A stretch of 64,000 nucleotides of DNA, taken from contig NZ_FRFA01000003.1 of assembly GCF_900143535.1 (NCBI RefSeq), positions 326,687 through 390,686 on the forward strand, written 5' to 3'. The notes beneath the pieces are model-generated. The model did no database searches and had not been told where the DNA came from. It saw only the letters and a list, made by a program, of their open reading frames with translations. The DNA comes from Tateyamaria sp. Alg231-49 (GTDB lineage Bacteria > Pseudomonadota > Alphaproteobacteria > Rhodobacterales > Rhodobacteraceae). Both the position numbers and the translations under genes were made by a program. How positions within the stretch are numbered: the stretch's first letter is position 1; each line of letters begins with the position of its first letter. Positions 8,270 to 17,169 of this stretch are shown here, one piece after another.

Positions 8270-10479
8270 TGCCACACTCGCCCCCAATCATTCGCCACGT
8301 CCACCAAATGACCGGACCGGATCTGATCGTACAGGCGGCCGGACACGTTCAGCCGGGCGCCGCCATCCCGCTGGACTGGCCTGACCGTGGTGCTTACCGC
8401 CCGACGCGTCGGACCACCGGTGAACCAACTGACCGGCACGGTGAACGTTATTCCCTTGTCAAAAGAGCCTTCGCCGAAGTCTTCGGCCGACACATCCGTG
8501 AGTGTGAAAAAGCCACCCACGCGCCACCCGTTGGCAAATTGTCGTTCGACCGTCACTGTTGCGCCGACATCACCGGCCAAATATTGCCCCGTATCGATCT
8601 GCGCGTGATATCCATTCCCAAAGTCGTAATAGGCCGACAGATGGCCCGTCGCGACGTCGTAATCCTGAAATCCGAACCCCTGATCAAAATCTCGCTGCTT
8701 GGCGTAGTTAAGTTCTATTCCGACCGCGAGTTGGCTGTCGGCGGGCTTCCACAACAGTTCACCTGAAAGACCGCCGAACATCTGCTCAAGATACCCGATA
8801 CTGACACGGGCATATGTGGTTGGCCCCGGTTTCCATTGCTTGGACAAAACAAACTGTTCCAACGAGGTGTCGGTGGCCTGCGCGTACAGCAACGCATCAG
8901 TGCGCACATGTGGCAAGACGGAGTCGGATGGCCGCGATGCATCTGCAATGTTGCCAACAAGACGGCGGCGTATTTCACCAAACACTTGCCATCCCGGGGC
9001 CAATCGATATTGCGCCACCGCTGATATCCCGAGGTCCGCCCGTACGGGCCGATCAGGATCGAAAAAGCTGGGCCGGATGTAAGGGCCAACCGCCCACCTG
9101 AAGTTCGGATAATAGCCGTCGACCTGTGCCGTCCGCCCTTGAGGTGCCGGATCAGCGTCCGAGATAAAGGTGCGAGACAGCAACAACGCGCTGGCATCAG
9201 GCTGAAATTCAAGCGTCTCAAGATCGCGCCGTGACAGTGTGACCTTGGATATCGGGAAGTCGTTTGTGACCAGCACGATGTCAAAGGTTTCAACCGAAGG
9301 CGGCAGGATCCGGGCCATTGCCCGCGCCGTGCGCCCGGTCAGAATCGCAAAATTGTCAAACCTGTCGCTGGACACCCGTGTTTCGGCACGGATTGCACCA
9401 ACAGATACACTGTGCAAACGGATGCCGTCTTGGGTCAGTTCTGTATCCAAAGCTTCGCGGATCACCACCGGCGCATTTTGTGCCGCGATCCATCCTTGGT
9501 CATAGGCCGCCGGGTTGGACAGGCGCTTTGGGCGTTCGATGATGGGACGTGGACCAGAAAGCCTGTAAGGGACAGGTGGGTTTTTAGGGTTAACTTGCAG
9601 TTGCAGGTTTATTCCAATTTCCGAGCCATAAAGCCAATAACCACCGACCCGGAGCGCTGGACTGACCTGATATTCCATACCGAAATTGAAATGGGATCGA
9701 TTGGAAAAAACTTCGCGTGATGTTTCAGCAGTATATGCATCAGTCGCGTATTCGGCCTTGAGACTCAGCCCATCACTCACCTGCCACACCACACCGCCAA
9801 AGGGTGAGACTGGCCCGCGAAACCACTGGTTCACACGGAGTTCGCCACCCGGATCGCCGGGCACAAACTGTGGACGATCCGCACCGAACGGGGAGCCGAT
9901 GGACCCCGTGCTGCCCAAACGCCCCCAGCCCAATCCCGCGGTCACCTTCACCGCCCCTCCAAAGCGAAACGGCTGTGCAAACCCTTTGGTGGCGACCACG
10001 TATTCTCCGGCGTAAATCCCCGTGCCTGCGATGTCCTGCAATCCGATCGAGATTGCCGGGGCTTTCCGTCCCGCTTTGACCAGCAAATAGCGGAAATCAA
10101 AGCTTCTATCCCGGTAGGTGTCGAACCCATCCGAATTCCAGTCCTGAATGCCGGAATATCGAAACGTCACGGCAATACGGGGTGAAAATTGGAAGGTGAA
10201 GTTGGTCCGGGTCTGGCCGCCAAAACTGGAAACGCCGATGGCAATTTGTCCGTTGGGCAGTGCGCCTGCACCCGGCATGTCGATCAATCCTGGGACACCA
10301 TAGAAGTTGAGAGTTGGCGTTAAAGGCGAGCTTGCGGGCGGTGTCCGTTCTTGTGCCAACACGGAAGGCGAAAAACCGCAAACCATGAGACACAAAAGCG
10401 CTGTATTCAGGTGCGCTGTCAAAACGCTGCACACTTTGAGACCTCTGACTTGCGATGCACCATTGCGCATCAAGAGCAT
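8266..10479 (-). CDS. yjbH: YjbH-family outer membrane exopolysaccharide protein
   Basis: A 737-residue secreted protein with a signal peptide (cleavage near SVLAQ, residue 43) and the YjbH opening TPTLNFYGVPGLIDMPGAG. Many alternating aromatic/hydrophobic strands and a C-terminal stretch of beta strands point to an outer-membrane barrel, as in the YjbH/GfcD group. Its probable job is export of the polymer made by the upstream sugar enzymes, with YjbF as lipoprotein partner. It overlaps the broken dehydratase gene upstream by 10 bases and yjbF downstream by 4. Three ATG/leucine starts lie close together at the 5' end, so the first residues are uncertain. Confidence 0.85.
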   Translation of the reverse strand: MLLMRNGASQVRGLKVCSVLTAHLNTALLCLMVCGFSPSVLAQERTPPASSPLTPTLNFYGVPGLIDMPGAGALPNGQIAIGVSSFGGQTRTNFTFQFSPRIAVTFRYSGIQDWNSDGFDTYRDRSFDFRYLLVKAGRKAPAISIGLQDIAGTGIYAGEYVVATKGFAQPFRFGGAVKVTAGLGWGRLGSTGSIGSPFGADRPQFVPGDPGGELRVNQWFRGPVSPFGGVVWQVSDGLSLKAEYATDAYTAETSREVFSNRSHFNFGMEYQVSPALRVGGYWLYGSEIGINLQLQVNPKNPPVPYRLSGPRPIIERPKRLSNPAAYDQGWIAAQNAPVVIREALDTELTQDGIRLHSVSVGAIRAETRVSSDRFDNFAILTGRTARAMARILPPSVETFDIVLVTNDFPISKVTLSRRDLETLEFQPDASALLLSRTFISDADPAPQGRTAQVDGYYPNFRWAVGPYIRPSFFDPDRPVRADLGISAVAQYRLAPGWQVFGEIRRRLVGNIADASRPSDSVLPHVRTDALLYAQATDTSLEQFVLSKQWKPGPTTYARVSIGYLEQMFGGLSGELLWKPADSQLAVGIELNYAKQRDFDQGFGFQDYDVATGHLSAYYDFGNGYHAQIDTGQYLAGDVGATVTVERQFANGWRVGGFFTLTDVSAEDFGEGSFDKGITFTVPVSWFTGGPTRRAVSTTVRPVQRDGGARLNVSGRLYDQIRSGHLVDVANDWGRVWQ

Positions 10480-11861
10480 TCAGACCTCATCCGTTGTGAA
10501 CGCCGTATTTTCGCGGGCAAGGAAGCGGCACAGTGCGGTCCATACATGCCTTCGGGCGCGCGCATCGCGTTCTCTGCCACCTCTGCGTTCCCTGCGACCC
10601 AATTGCATGCATTGGCGCGCGCGTTCTCTTCATCTTCGTTTGCAAGGGCCTGCTCAAAAGCGCGCAAGGCTGCCGCGATTTCACATTCACTCAAGCTGGC
10701 CTCAATCGCGGTGAATATCCTTGGATGAGACGTGGCCGCGCGCCTGCCGTTCACAGTGAGTTCTTCTTGCAGTTTCTCGCCACGTCGCAATCCAATGAAT
10801 TTCAGTTGAATGTCGCCGGTCGGGTTGTCCTCATCGCGCACACTCAGGCCCGCATTGTGAATCACCCGGCGGGCCAGCGTTTCAATCTTCACCGGTTCGC
10901 CCATATCCAGAACAAATACCTCGCCGCCCAGCGCCATGGAGCCAGCATGCAGCACGAGTTGAACAGCCTCTTGCACGGTCATGAAAAACCGCGACACGTC
11001 CGGGTGCGTCACGGTCACGGGCCCACCGCGGCTCACTTGATCGTGAAACAACGGCAATACTGACCCAGAAGAGCCAAAGACATTGCCAAACCGCACGATT
11101 GAAAAGACAGGCCCATTTCGCCCAGCCAAACGCCGTGAAGCATCCTGTACGACCAGCTCACAAAAACGCTTGGAGGCCCCCATGACGTTGATTGGGCGCA
11201 CCGCCTTGTCGGACGAAATGAGGACGAACTGTTCGACGCCAGAGGCGACGGATTGGTTTACGAGTATTTTTGTGCCGACAACATTGTTTTGCAATCCGGC
11301 AAGCGGGTTCAGTTCAACCAGAGGAACGTGTTTGTAGGCCGCCGCATGCAAGACAACTTGGACCGCGTGAACGCTAAGTGTCTTTCGGATTTAGCGTTCA
11401 TCTGTGACCGATCCAAGAACCGGAATAACTTCGATGTTGGTCCCTGCTGCGGCACGACCAATGGTCTGATGCACCTGATAAAGCGCAGCTTCGCTCAGCT
11501 CGAAAAGAATGATCTTTCGCGGACCGCAAGCAAGTACCTGGCGACTGAGTTCAGACCCGATGGATCCCCCTGCCCCGGAGATGAGCACAACGCGGTCCGC
11601 ATACGACCCCGCCCCGTCCAAGTGGGGTGTAAGCCCGCTTCGACCCAGCAATTGAGTTGCGTCGTCAAGATGACATTTGTCTGCCTTCGCGGAGCGATGA
11701 AGAAAACCCGCGTCGGCAGGGCCCTCGTTGTGCCTGAACGCAAAGGGAACTGCCTTAAAAACGGTGCATTGGACGATACGTGCCATCGTAAAAACGAACC
11801 GAAACAGGGCGAGTATCAGGGGTTTGGTTCGTCTGATCATCGCGCCCTCTGCGCCCCGCAC
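10470..11861 (-). pseudogene. CapD/WbpM-type nucleotide-sugar 4,6-dehydratase, broken by TAA and 5'-truncated
   Basis: Two blocks of one enzyme lie in the same frame. The first (11861-11391) holds the Rossmann motif SGAGGSIGSELSRQ and ends LGSVTDER then TAA (11391-11393). Reading on without a shift gives IRKTLSVHAVQVVLHAAAYK and the rest of the dehydratase, with SSDKAVRP, MGASKR, VRFGNVFGSSGSVLPLF and VFVLDMGEPVKIE. Long members of this family have an N-terminal membrane region of about 280 residues that is missing; the open frame begins at most at 11932, after the sugar transferase stop. So the gene is 5'-truncated and carries a nonsense codon (TTA or CAA is the likely parent). It lies in the middle of the exopolysaccharide operon. 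Confidence 0.8.
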
Positions 11862-11956
11862 CCCGACAATTCCGTCGTAAAGTGCCGCGCCAAATGTTCG
11901 AATTCTGTGGGCGATCTGGAGTGCCCAATCACCTTCCGATCATTGCGTACTGTTGC

Positions 11957-12640
11957 TTAAATCCGAGTTAAGACGCCCGTCGCTTTTGATCTTTGCCGGT
12001 TTGCAGGCAAGCGGTGAACAGAAGGTGGGCGCACCGCACGGAACAGGTTGGCCGCCGTTTCCAATCCCAGCCGAAAGTCAAAGGCAATGGTCTGATGACG
12101 TTGATATATAAGGTCGATGCGAGCCTTGCGGGGCACACAAATACGGGCATAGACCGCGTCGGTTTGCTTGGATGTGCGGCACCGAGACAGCAGTAGAGCC
12201 TCGTGCTTGTGAAAGCGCAATGTCGCAAGACCGGTGACACCCGGGCGCATCTTTAGAACACGGGCATAGAGATCTGGAAACTGGTCTACATATTCAGGCA
12301 AAGGCGGGCGCGGGCCGACAAAGCTGATGTCACCCTTGAGAATGTTCCAGAGTTGCGGCAATTCATCCAGCCGACTGGCGCGCAGTTTTGACCCTAGCGG
12401 AGTGATGCGCCCGGACTTGTGCCCGCCGGACACCCCCGCATCGGATGCAACCACGGTCATTGTCCGAAACTTCCACAACCCAAAGCTTTGATGTGGTGTT
12501 TTCATGCGCTTTGCCACGTAGAACACCGGACCGTCCTGCGCCCGCCAGATGCGCCACGCGACCCACGCCATTAGCGGTGCCAGAAGGACACTCAAGAACG
12601 CCGCAAAAATCACATCCAACGTCCGCTTGCCCAGTGTCAT
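11957..12640 (-). CDS. Bacterial sugar transferase (polyprenyl-phosphate glycosyl-1-phosphate transferase)
   Basis: A 227-residue protein with the bacterial sugar transferase domain: KRTLDVIFAAFLSVLLAPL (membrane re-entrant helix), FYVAKRMKTP, WKFRTM, LGSKLRASRLDELPQLWNIL, GDISFVGPRPPLPEY and RPGVTGLA. The DELPQLWN and GPRP motifs hold catalytic residues. It transfers a sugar-1-phosphate from a nucleotide sugar to undecaprenyl phosphate, the first membrane step of polysaccharide assembly. It is the short form without the N-terminal four-helix domain. It starts six bases after the epimerase stop. The C-terminal tail is basic and unusually long. Confidence 0.88.
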   Translation of the reverse strand: MTLGKRTLDVIFAAFLSVLLAPLMAWVAWRIWRAQDGPVFYVAKRMKTPHQSFGLWKFRTMTVVASDAGVSGGHKSGRITPLGSKLRASRLDELPQLWNILKGDISFVGPRPPLPEYVDQFPDLYARVLKMRPGVTGLATLRFHKHEALLLSRCRTSKQTDAVYARICVPRKARIDLIYQRHQTIAFDFRLGLETAANLFRAVRPPSVHRLPANRQRSKATGVLTRI

Positions 12641-12646
12641 TCGACT

Positions 12647-13417
12647 CTACCTGTTTTGCCAATCCTCAACGATGCCAATCGGAGTACTGTCCGCGGCCTT
12701 AAATTCTGTGAACGTACGCAATCGAGTCGTATCAAGGTTAACAGTTGGTATCGTCGCGGCGGTTGCCGGCTTGGGCCGCCACTCCAAACACGCCGCATCA
12801 AGCAAGGCGCCCATTTGAATGCAACCGGGCGCAGCCACATTCAAAAGAGGCGGCAATGCCGGCGCCTCAGACAACGCCGAGAGCGTGCGAGCCAGTGCAT
12901 TGGGGCCAATGTAACTGCGACAAGGCGTACTTCCATCTGGTAGTTGATCAAGCCGGAAACCGGGAACCCAGCCTGCCAGAATGGCATCCGCGCCCGCCAC
13001 GTTACCAAGGCGCAAGACTGTGTTGGGATGCGGGTGTTGGGCCGCTGCACTTTCCATTGCAAGTTTGGCTTTGCCATATTCGGAGTAGGGCGCCGTCGGA
13101 CCATCCTCAGCACATACACCCGCCGTACCGCCGTAAACTGCTGCACTGGATAGCAAAATGACGCGCCCAGCAGAAACATCTTGTGCTGCGTCGAGCGTTC
13201 GCACCGCAATGTCTGTGTTCATGTGCAGAGGCTGAGCACTGGCATTCGTAACCCCAGCCATACAGATAACTGCATCCGCACCGCGAAGGGCCACGCGCAA
13301 GGCAGCTGTGTCAAGAATGTCTACGTCAGCGCGGGTGAGCCACCGGGCCTTCTGCGGAAACACTGGGCGCAGCAAACGAGCAAGCTTGCCGCCCGCCCCA
13401 AGAATGACCAGTTCCAC
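12647..13417 (-). CDS. NAD-dependent epimerase/dehydratase family protein
   Basis: A 256-residue extended short-chain dehydrogenase. The N-terminal nucleotide motif is GAGGKLARLL, the active site is YSEYGKAK (Tyr and Lys four apart) preceded by LLSSAAVYGG, and VLRLGNVAGAD follows. Such enzymes change the sugar part of nucleotide sugars. It lies between a glycosyltransferase (3 bases) and the sugar transferase (6 bases), so it probably makes or modifies a sugar nucleotide for this polymer. The glycine motif is the shortened GxxGxxA form. The exact substrate cannot be read from sequence. Confidence 0.8.
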   Translation of the reverse strand: MELVILGAGGKLARLLRPVFPQKARWLTRADVDILDTAALRVALRGADAVICMAGVTNASAQPLHMNTDIAVRTLDAAQDVSAGRVILLSSAAVYGGTAGVCAEDGPTAPYSEYGKAKLAMESAAAQHPHPNTVLRLGNVAGADAILAGWVPGFRLDQLPDGSTPCRSYIGPNALARTLSALSEAPALPPLLNVAAPGCIQMGALLDAACLEWRPKPATAATIPTVNLDTTRLRTFTEFKAADSTPIGIVEDWQNR

Positions 13418-13420
13418 GAC

Positions 13421-14668
13421 CTAAGGGACCGTCATGCGGATGTCTTTGGGTACAAGTGCGTTGATCTGTCGGATATGTTCGGGCAGGCAAACGGACAGAA
13501 AATCATAGTTCTCGACCACATGCTGACGGGCTGCCGCGCCAATATGCGAAAAATCGCCCGGACATTCCAACACCTCGGCCACTTGCGCAGCCAGCGCTTC
13601 GTGATCGAAAAAATCGACCAGAAGGCCGGTTTTCCCGTGCTCCATCACCTCACGCACCGGGGCGACATCGCTGGCAACAATCGTTGCCTTCATCGACATG
13701 GATTCAAGCAACGACCACGACACAACAAAGGGCATCGTCAAGTAAATGTGGCATGTGCTGATCTGAATGATCTGCTGGTAATTTGCATAAGGCACCTGCC
13801 CCAGAAAATGCAGACGATCCCAATCCAACATATGCCCGACCTCGGCCTCCATCTGGCCCCGCAGGCCGCCGGGGTGTTTGGATTTACCACCATACGAGGC
13901 CTCGTTCCCGCCAATGACCAGAACCCTAGCGTTTGGGCGTGCCTTTTGGATTAAGGGCAAGGCGCGCATGAACTGATGAAAACCGCGCGTGGTTTCAAGG
14001 TTGCGCGCCATAAACGTGACCACCTCATCAGATGCGGTCAACGGACGACCGATCCGCCCCAGTGACACACTCACCTTTGGATCAGGCAGCAGCTTGTCCG
14101 TGCGGATACCGTCATGACAGACATAAATTTTGTCATGGAAACTGGGTGGAAAGCGGTTTCGTTGCCACCACGTGGGACTGTGGGCAACATCGACGACCTC
14201 GATATTCACCAGAGGCACCACATTGTTGCCATGCATGATGTAGGGCGCGTGATCAGAGACCACATCGTTTGGATCAAACCCGACAGTACCACCGCGCACT
14301 GAGTAGAAGTATTCAAAAAAGCCGATCATTGGCGTCTTGGGCAGGACCTCCCGGAAAAAACTCATCTCGCCCCAACCGACATGACCAATCACGATATCTG
14401 GAATAAAGCCGCCCGACACGATCTCGCGCAGGGCCGTAACCGCACCAAACCCATTGCCCGCAGCCGTTTCCCAGTTTTTGGATAGGCCATAGGCGTCGTT
14501 CGCCGCCTTGTGATGGGTTTTGTAGCGAACCGTGCGCACACCCGCGAAGTCTGGAGCCTTTTCCCGCTGGGTCAAAAAGACAATTTCGTGATCACCTTGT
14601 GCGGCCAGCCATTGCACCAGTTCACGGTACTGGCCTGGCATGTTCTGGTGCACAAAAAGCAGTTTCAT
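13421..14668 (-). CDS. Glycosyltransferase family 4
   Basis: A 415-residue GT-B enzyme. The N-terminal domain has KLLFVHQNMPGQYRELV, GWGEMSFFREVLP and FFEYFY; the C-terminal donor domain has ARNLETTRGFHQFMRALP, VLVIGG, FLGQVPYANY and a donor site with PFVVSWSLLESMSM plus a late Glu-rich region. These are marks of GT4 enzymes with a Glyco_trans_4-like N-terminus. It adds a sugar to a lipid-linked or growing glycan in the cytoplasm. The start at 14668 has GAGG five bases upstream. It is the first gene of the leftward exopolysaccharide operon that ends with yjbHF and the yjbE-like gene. Confidence 0.85.
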   Translation of the reverse strand: MKLLFVHQNMPGQYRELVQWLAAQGDHEIVFLTQREKAPDFAGVRTVRYKTHHKAANDAYGLSKNWETAAGNGFGAVTALREIVSGGFIPDIVIGHVGWGEMSFFREVLPKTPMIGFFEYFYSVRGGTVGFDPNDVVSDHAPYIMHGNNVVPLVNIEVVDVAHSPTWWQRNRFPPSFHDKIYVCHDGIRTDKLLPDPKVSVSLGRIGRPLTASDEVVTFMARNLETTRGFHQFMRALPLIQKARPNARVLVIGGNEASYGGKSKHPGGLRGQMEAEVGHMLDWDRLHFLGQVPYANYQQIIQISTCHIYLTMPFVVSWSLLESMSMKATIVASDVAPVREVMEHGKTGLLVDFFDHEALAAQVAEVLECPGDFSHIGAAARQHVVENYDFLSVCLPEHIRQINALVPKDIRMTVP

Positions 14669-14719
14669 CAGAGCCTCACAGTCTTGTCCGTGAATACAGT
14701 TCGATAACAGCCCGCGCAA

Positions 14720-15727
14720 TCAAGGCGACGCAGACCATATGGCAGCAGTACCGCGTTTTTCTTGCCCTGGGCTTAACCCGAACGTCGCCCGATAACTTTT
14801 TGAGAAATGGGAGAGGGAGCGAAACCCGCAAGCAACACAAATATCCGTCACACTCAATGAGGTTTGGCGCAGCAATCCACGCGCTTTTTCGAGACGAAGT
14901 TTGAGATAGTACCGTTTGGGCGGCATTTTCAGGTGCTTGGCAAACAGTCGCTCAAGCTGGCGCGTGCTGATCGACACGAGGGCAGCGATTTCCTCAGGGC
15001 GCAGCGGGTCTTCGAGGTTATTTTCCATGATCTGCAGAGCCATTCCCAGCTTGCCGTGAGCCAAATCCGGGCGGGCACGGTGGGACAATCTCTGGCCATG
15101 GGTCGCTCCGCGTGGATCAGTATAGACCATCTGGTCGGCAACCCATGTGGCGAGATCGACTCCGTAATCCCCTTTGATCCGGGCCAGAATCATATCCATG
15201 GATGCCGCCCCTCCGGCGGTCGTGAACACCCGGCCATCAATCGAATAGAGACTGTTCTCGATGATCACGTCGGGCAGCAATTCGACCAATGCATCGTAGT
15301 ACTGCCAGTGGGTTGTCACCCGCTTGCCGCCCAGCAATCCAGCCAAAGCCAGGGTGTAAGTCCCCGAAGACAGTGCCCCAAAATCCATGCCTTTGCGGGT
15401 TTCCCGCCGCAGCCAGTTCAGCACGGTGCGCGTACTGCCGCTTGCGGCATCATCGCCCGCACACACGACCAGCGTTTCGTGACGATCAAGCGGCGGCAGC
15501 GCGCCATCAACAGCACATGTGACTCCATTGTAGGCCGGAACTGGCGCGCCCGTTTCACCGACAATCCGCCAACTGTAGAAAGTGTGCCCGGACGGGTGCA
15601 GGTTAGCGAGGCTCAGCGCCTCAAGTGCACAGGAAAAACCCAGTAGCGAATAGCCCGGGATGAGCAGAAAAACATAGGCCTTGGGCGGTGACCCTTCAGG
15701 CAGCAAGGGCGGCGTCCAAAAGGGCAC
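14720..15727 (-). CDS. GlxA-family transcriptional regulator (DJ-1/PfpI domain plus AraC HTH)
   Basis: A 335-residue regulator. Residues about 17-200 form an amidase-like DJ-1/PfpI domain (VFLLIPGYSLLGF, ALSSGTYTLALAGLL, TTHWQY); the reactive cysteine position reads Ser/Gly, so it is a sensor rather than an enzyme. Residues about 225-325 are an AraC/XylS DNA-binding domain with two helix-turn-helix motifs (PEEIAALVSISTRQLERLF and SVTDICVACGFRSLSHFSKS). This architecture includes GbdR, which activates glycine betaine and carnitine use, but the target here is not shown. The start is GTG and overlaps the preceding thioredoxin-fold gene by 32 bases. Confidence 0.85.
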   Translation of the reverse strand: MPFWTPPLLPEGSPPKAYVFLLIPGYSLLGFSCALEALSLANLHPSGHTFYSWRIVGETGAPVPAYNGVTCAVDGALPPLDRHETLVVCAGDDAASGSTRTVLNWLRRETRKGMDFGALSSGTYTLALAGLLGGKRVTTHWQYYDALVELLPDVIIENSLYSIDGRVFTTAGGAASMDMILARIKGDYGVDLATWVADQMVYTDPRGATHGQRLSHRARPDLAHGKLGMALQIMENNLEDPLRPEEIAALVSISTRQLERLFAKHLKMPPKRYYLKLRLEKARGLLRQTSLSVTDICVACGFRSLSHFSKSYRATFGLSPGQEKRGTAAIWSASP

Positions 15728-16094
15728 GTACCTGTCGGGCGTAGGGTTCGTTCACCAGTCGGGCCTGTTCCTCGCCATTCTTCATCACAAGGAGGGTCGA
15801 ACGGCGTTCGACGTTGAGCCGTTCTGTCATCTGGGACTGACCAAAGGTGTCCCAATCCACATCCACGAAGGTCAGCTGCCCATAGGCCGGGTTCTCGGCA
15901 ATCGCTTCGGCGATCAGATCCGCCTTGATCTGACAGGTCAGCGACCAACTGGCCCGGTAATTCAGGATCACCACTTGGTCCGTCTCGCGCAGCACGTTCC
16001 AGATGGCAGGCGAAAACGTTTCCGCAGGGTACGCGAAAACAGGCCGGGCAATCAGTGCGGCAACTGAAGACAATAAAAATGTACGACGGTGCAC
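15696..16094 (-). CDS. Exported thioredoxin-fold protein with SxxC in place of CxxC
   Basis: A 132-residue protein with an N-terminal signal (MHRRTFLLSSVAALIARPVFA, with a twin-Arg-like start) and a thioredoxin fold: VILNYRASWSLTCQIKADLI corresponds to the redox region and ERLNVERRSTLLVMKNG to the cis-Pro region, although Pro itself is replaced. The first active-site cysteine is Ser (SLTC), so a normal disulfide exchange is not possible; a single cysteine could still form mixed disulfides. The start is GTG with a weak ribosome site. It overlaps the GlxA-type regulator gene downstream. The function is unknown. Confidence 0.65.
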   Translation of the reverse strand: MHRRTFLLSSVAALIARPVFAYPAETFSPAIWNVLRETDQVVILNYRASWSLTCQIKADLIAEAIAENPAYGQLTFVDVDWDTFGQSQMTERLNVERRSTLLVMKNGEEQARLVNEPYARQVRALLDAALAA

Positions 16095-16168
16095 GGGCGA
16101 CGCTTTCTCAAATCAATGAACTGGCCCAAAGGATATTGCGCATGCCTCGGCGCGCAAGAGGGCGCGCA

Positions 16169-17038
16169 TCATGTTTTCTGGGCGCGTGACAATTGCACCG
16201 CAAGAATTCCCGCTGCGATCACGCCCACACCGATCACATCCCGCAGTCCCAGACTTTCGCCCAAAAGAGCCGCCGCGACCGCAACTCCAAAGAACGGATT
16301 GAGAAAGTGGAACGTCGCCGCCTTGGTTGGCCCGATCCGTGCGACCAGCGCAAACCATATCCATGTGGCCAGCAATCCCGGCGCCAAGGTCGTGTAGGCA
16401 AATGCTGCGATCAGTTCAGGCGTCATATCGACCCGGATCGTTTCGGTCAGTGCCGAGGCCACGGCCAGCACAATCGCACCGACAAACATCTGCAAGCCGA
16501 CCACCATCATCAGGTTGCCGCCCGCCGACATTGTGCGCATGGAAAGGGTTGCGACGGTCAGCGCAATGGTTGCGATCAGGCACAGAGCGACGCCGTACAT
16601 GTCCACTCCTGCCTCCATCCGTGCCGACATGATCAGGGCAACGCCCGCGATGCCAAGGATCAGCCCGATGATTCCCAGCGCAGGCAGACGATCACGGAAT
16701 ACGATCCATCCAGCAAAGGCCACCAGCAGTGGCATAAGCGAGGCGATGATCGAAGCCAGCGACGCCTCGACCGTCTGCATCGCATAGAAGTTGAGGCCAA
16801 GGTAAATCGCGTTCTGGCAGACGCCAAAGATAATTGTCGCCCGCCATTGATCCCGCGTCAGCCGCCACGACTGGCCAAGCAGTCGCGCAATGGCCACGCC
16901 AATCAGCCCGGAAACGAAGAACCGCAGTGCCAGAGACGCCAATGGCGAGGCATCGGCCACAATGATCCGCGCCGACGTAAAGGCCGAAGACCAGATTAGG
17001 GCAAAGGTCAGCCCCATCAGTAACGCGCGAATGTCCAT
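16169..17038 (-). CDS. EamA-family (DMT) inner membrane transporter
   Basis: A 289-residue protein with ten hydrophobic segments in two EamA repeats. The first repeat opens with GLTFALIWSSAFTSARIIV and the second with ALCLIATIALTVATLSM; each ends with the helix pair typical of the drug/metabolite superfamily. Such proteins export amino acids, drugs or metabolites; substrates are rarely clear from sequence. The ATG at 17038 has AAGGGGC upstream and is preferred over a longer frame to 17089. It lies 75 bases upstream of the thioredoxin-fold gene on the same strand. Confidence 0.85.
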   Translation of the reverse strand: MDIRALLMGLTFALIWSSAFTSARIIVADASPLASLALRFFVSGLIGVAIARLLGQSWRLTRDQWRATIIFGVCQNAIYLGLNFYAMQTVEASLASIIASLMPLLVAFAGWIVFRDRLPALGIIGLILGIAGVALIMSARMEAGVDMYGVALCLIATIALTVATLSMRTMSAGGNLMMVVGLQMFVGAIVLAVASALTETIRVDMTPELIAAFAYTTLAPGLLATWIWFALVARIGPTKAATFHFLNPFFGVAVAAALLGESLGLRDVIGVGVIAAGILAVQLSRAQKT

Positions 17039-17169
17039 GAGCCTGCCCCTTCTTGCGCGGACGTTCGGGGAAATGGGGCGGGGATGCAAGGCACGTCATC
17101 ACGCGCCTTTGTGATGAATGTGATCATCAAGCCGTGCACATATGAACTGTGGAGCCGGGAGGGACATCA

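Noticed and set aside
10470..11351. A separate short dehydratase gene beginning MHAAAYKHV
   Set aside because: It lacks the nucleotide-binding motif, and the missing part lies just upstream in the same frame; it is the second half of one broken gene.
16193..16999. A long Arg/His/Asp-rich frame opposite the EamA gene
   Set aside because: Antisense shadow of a membrane protein with no start context.
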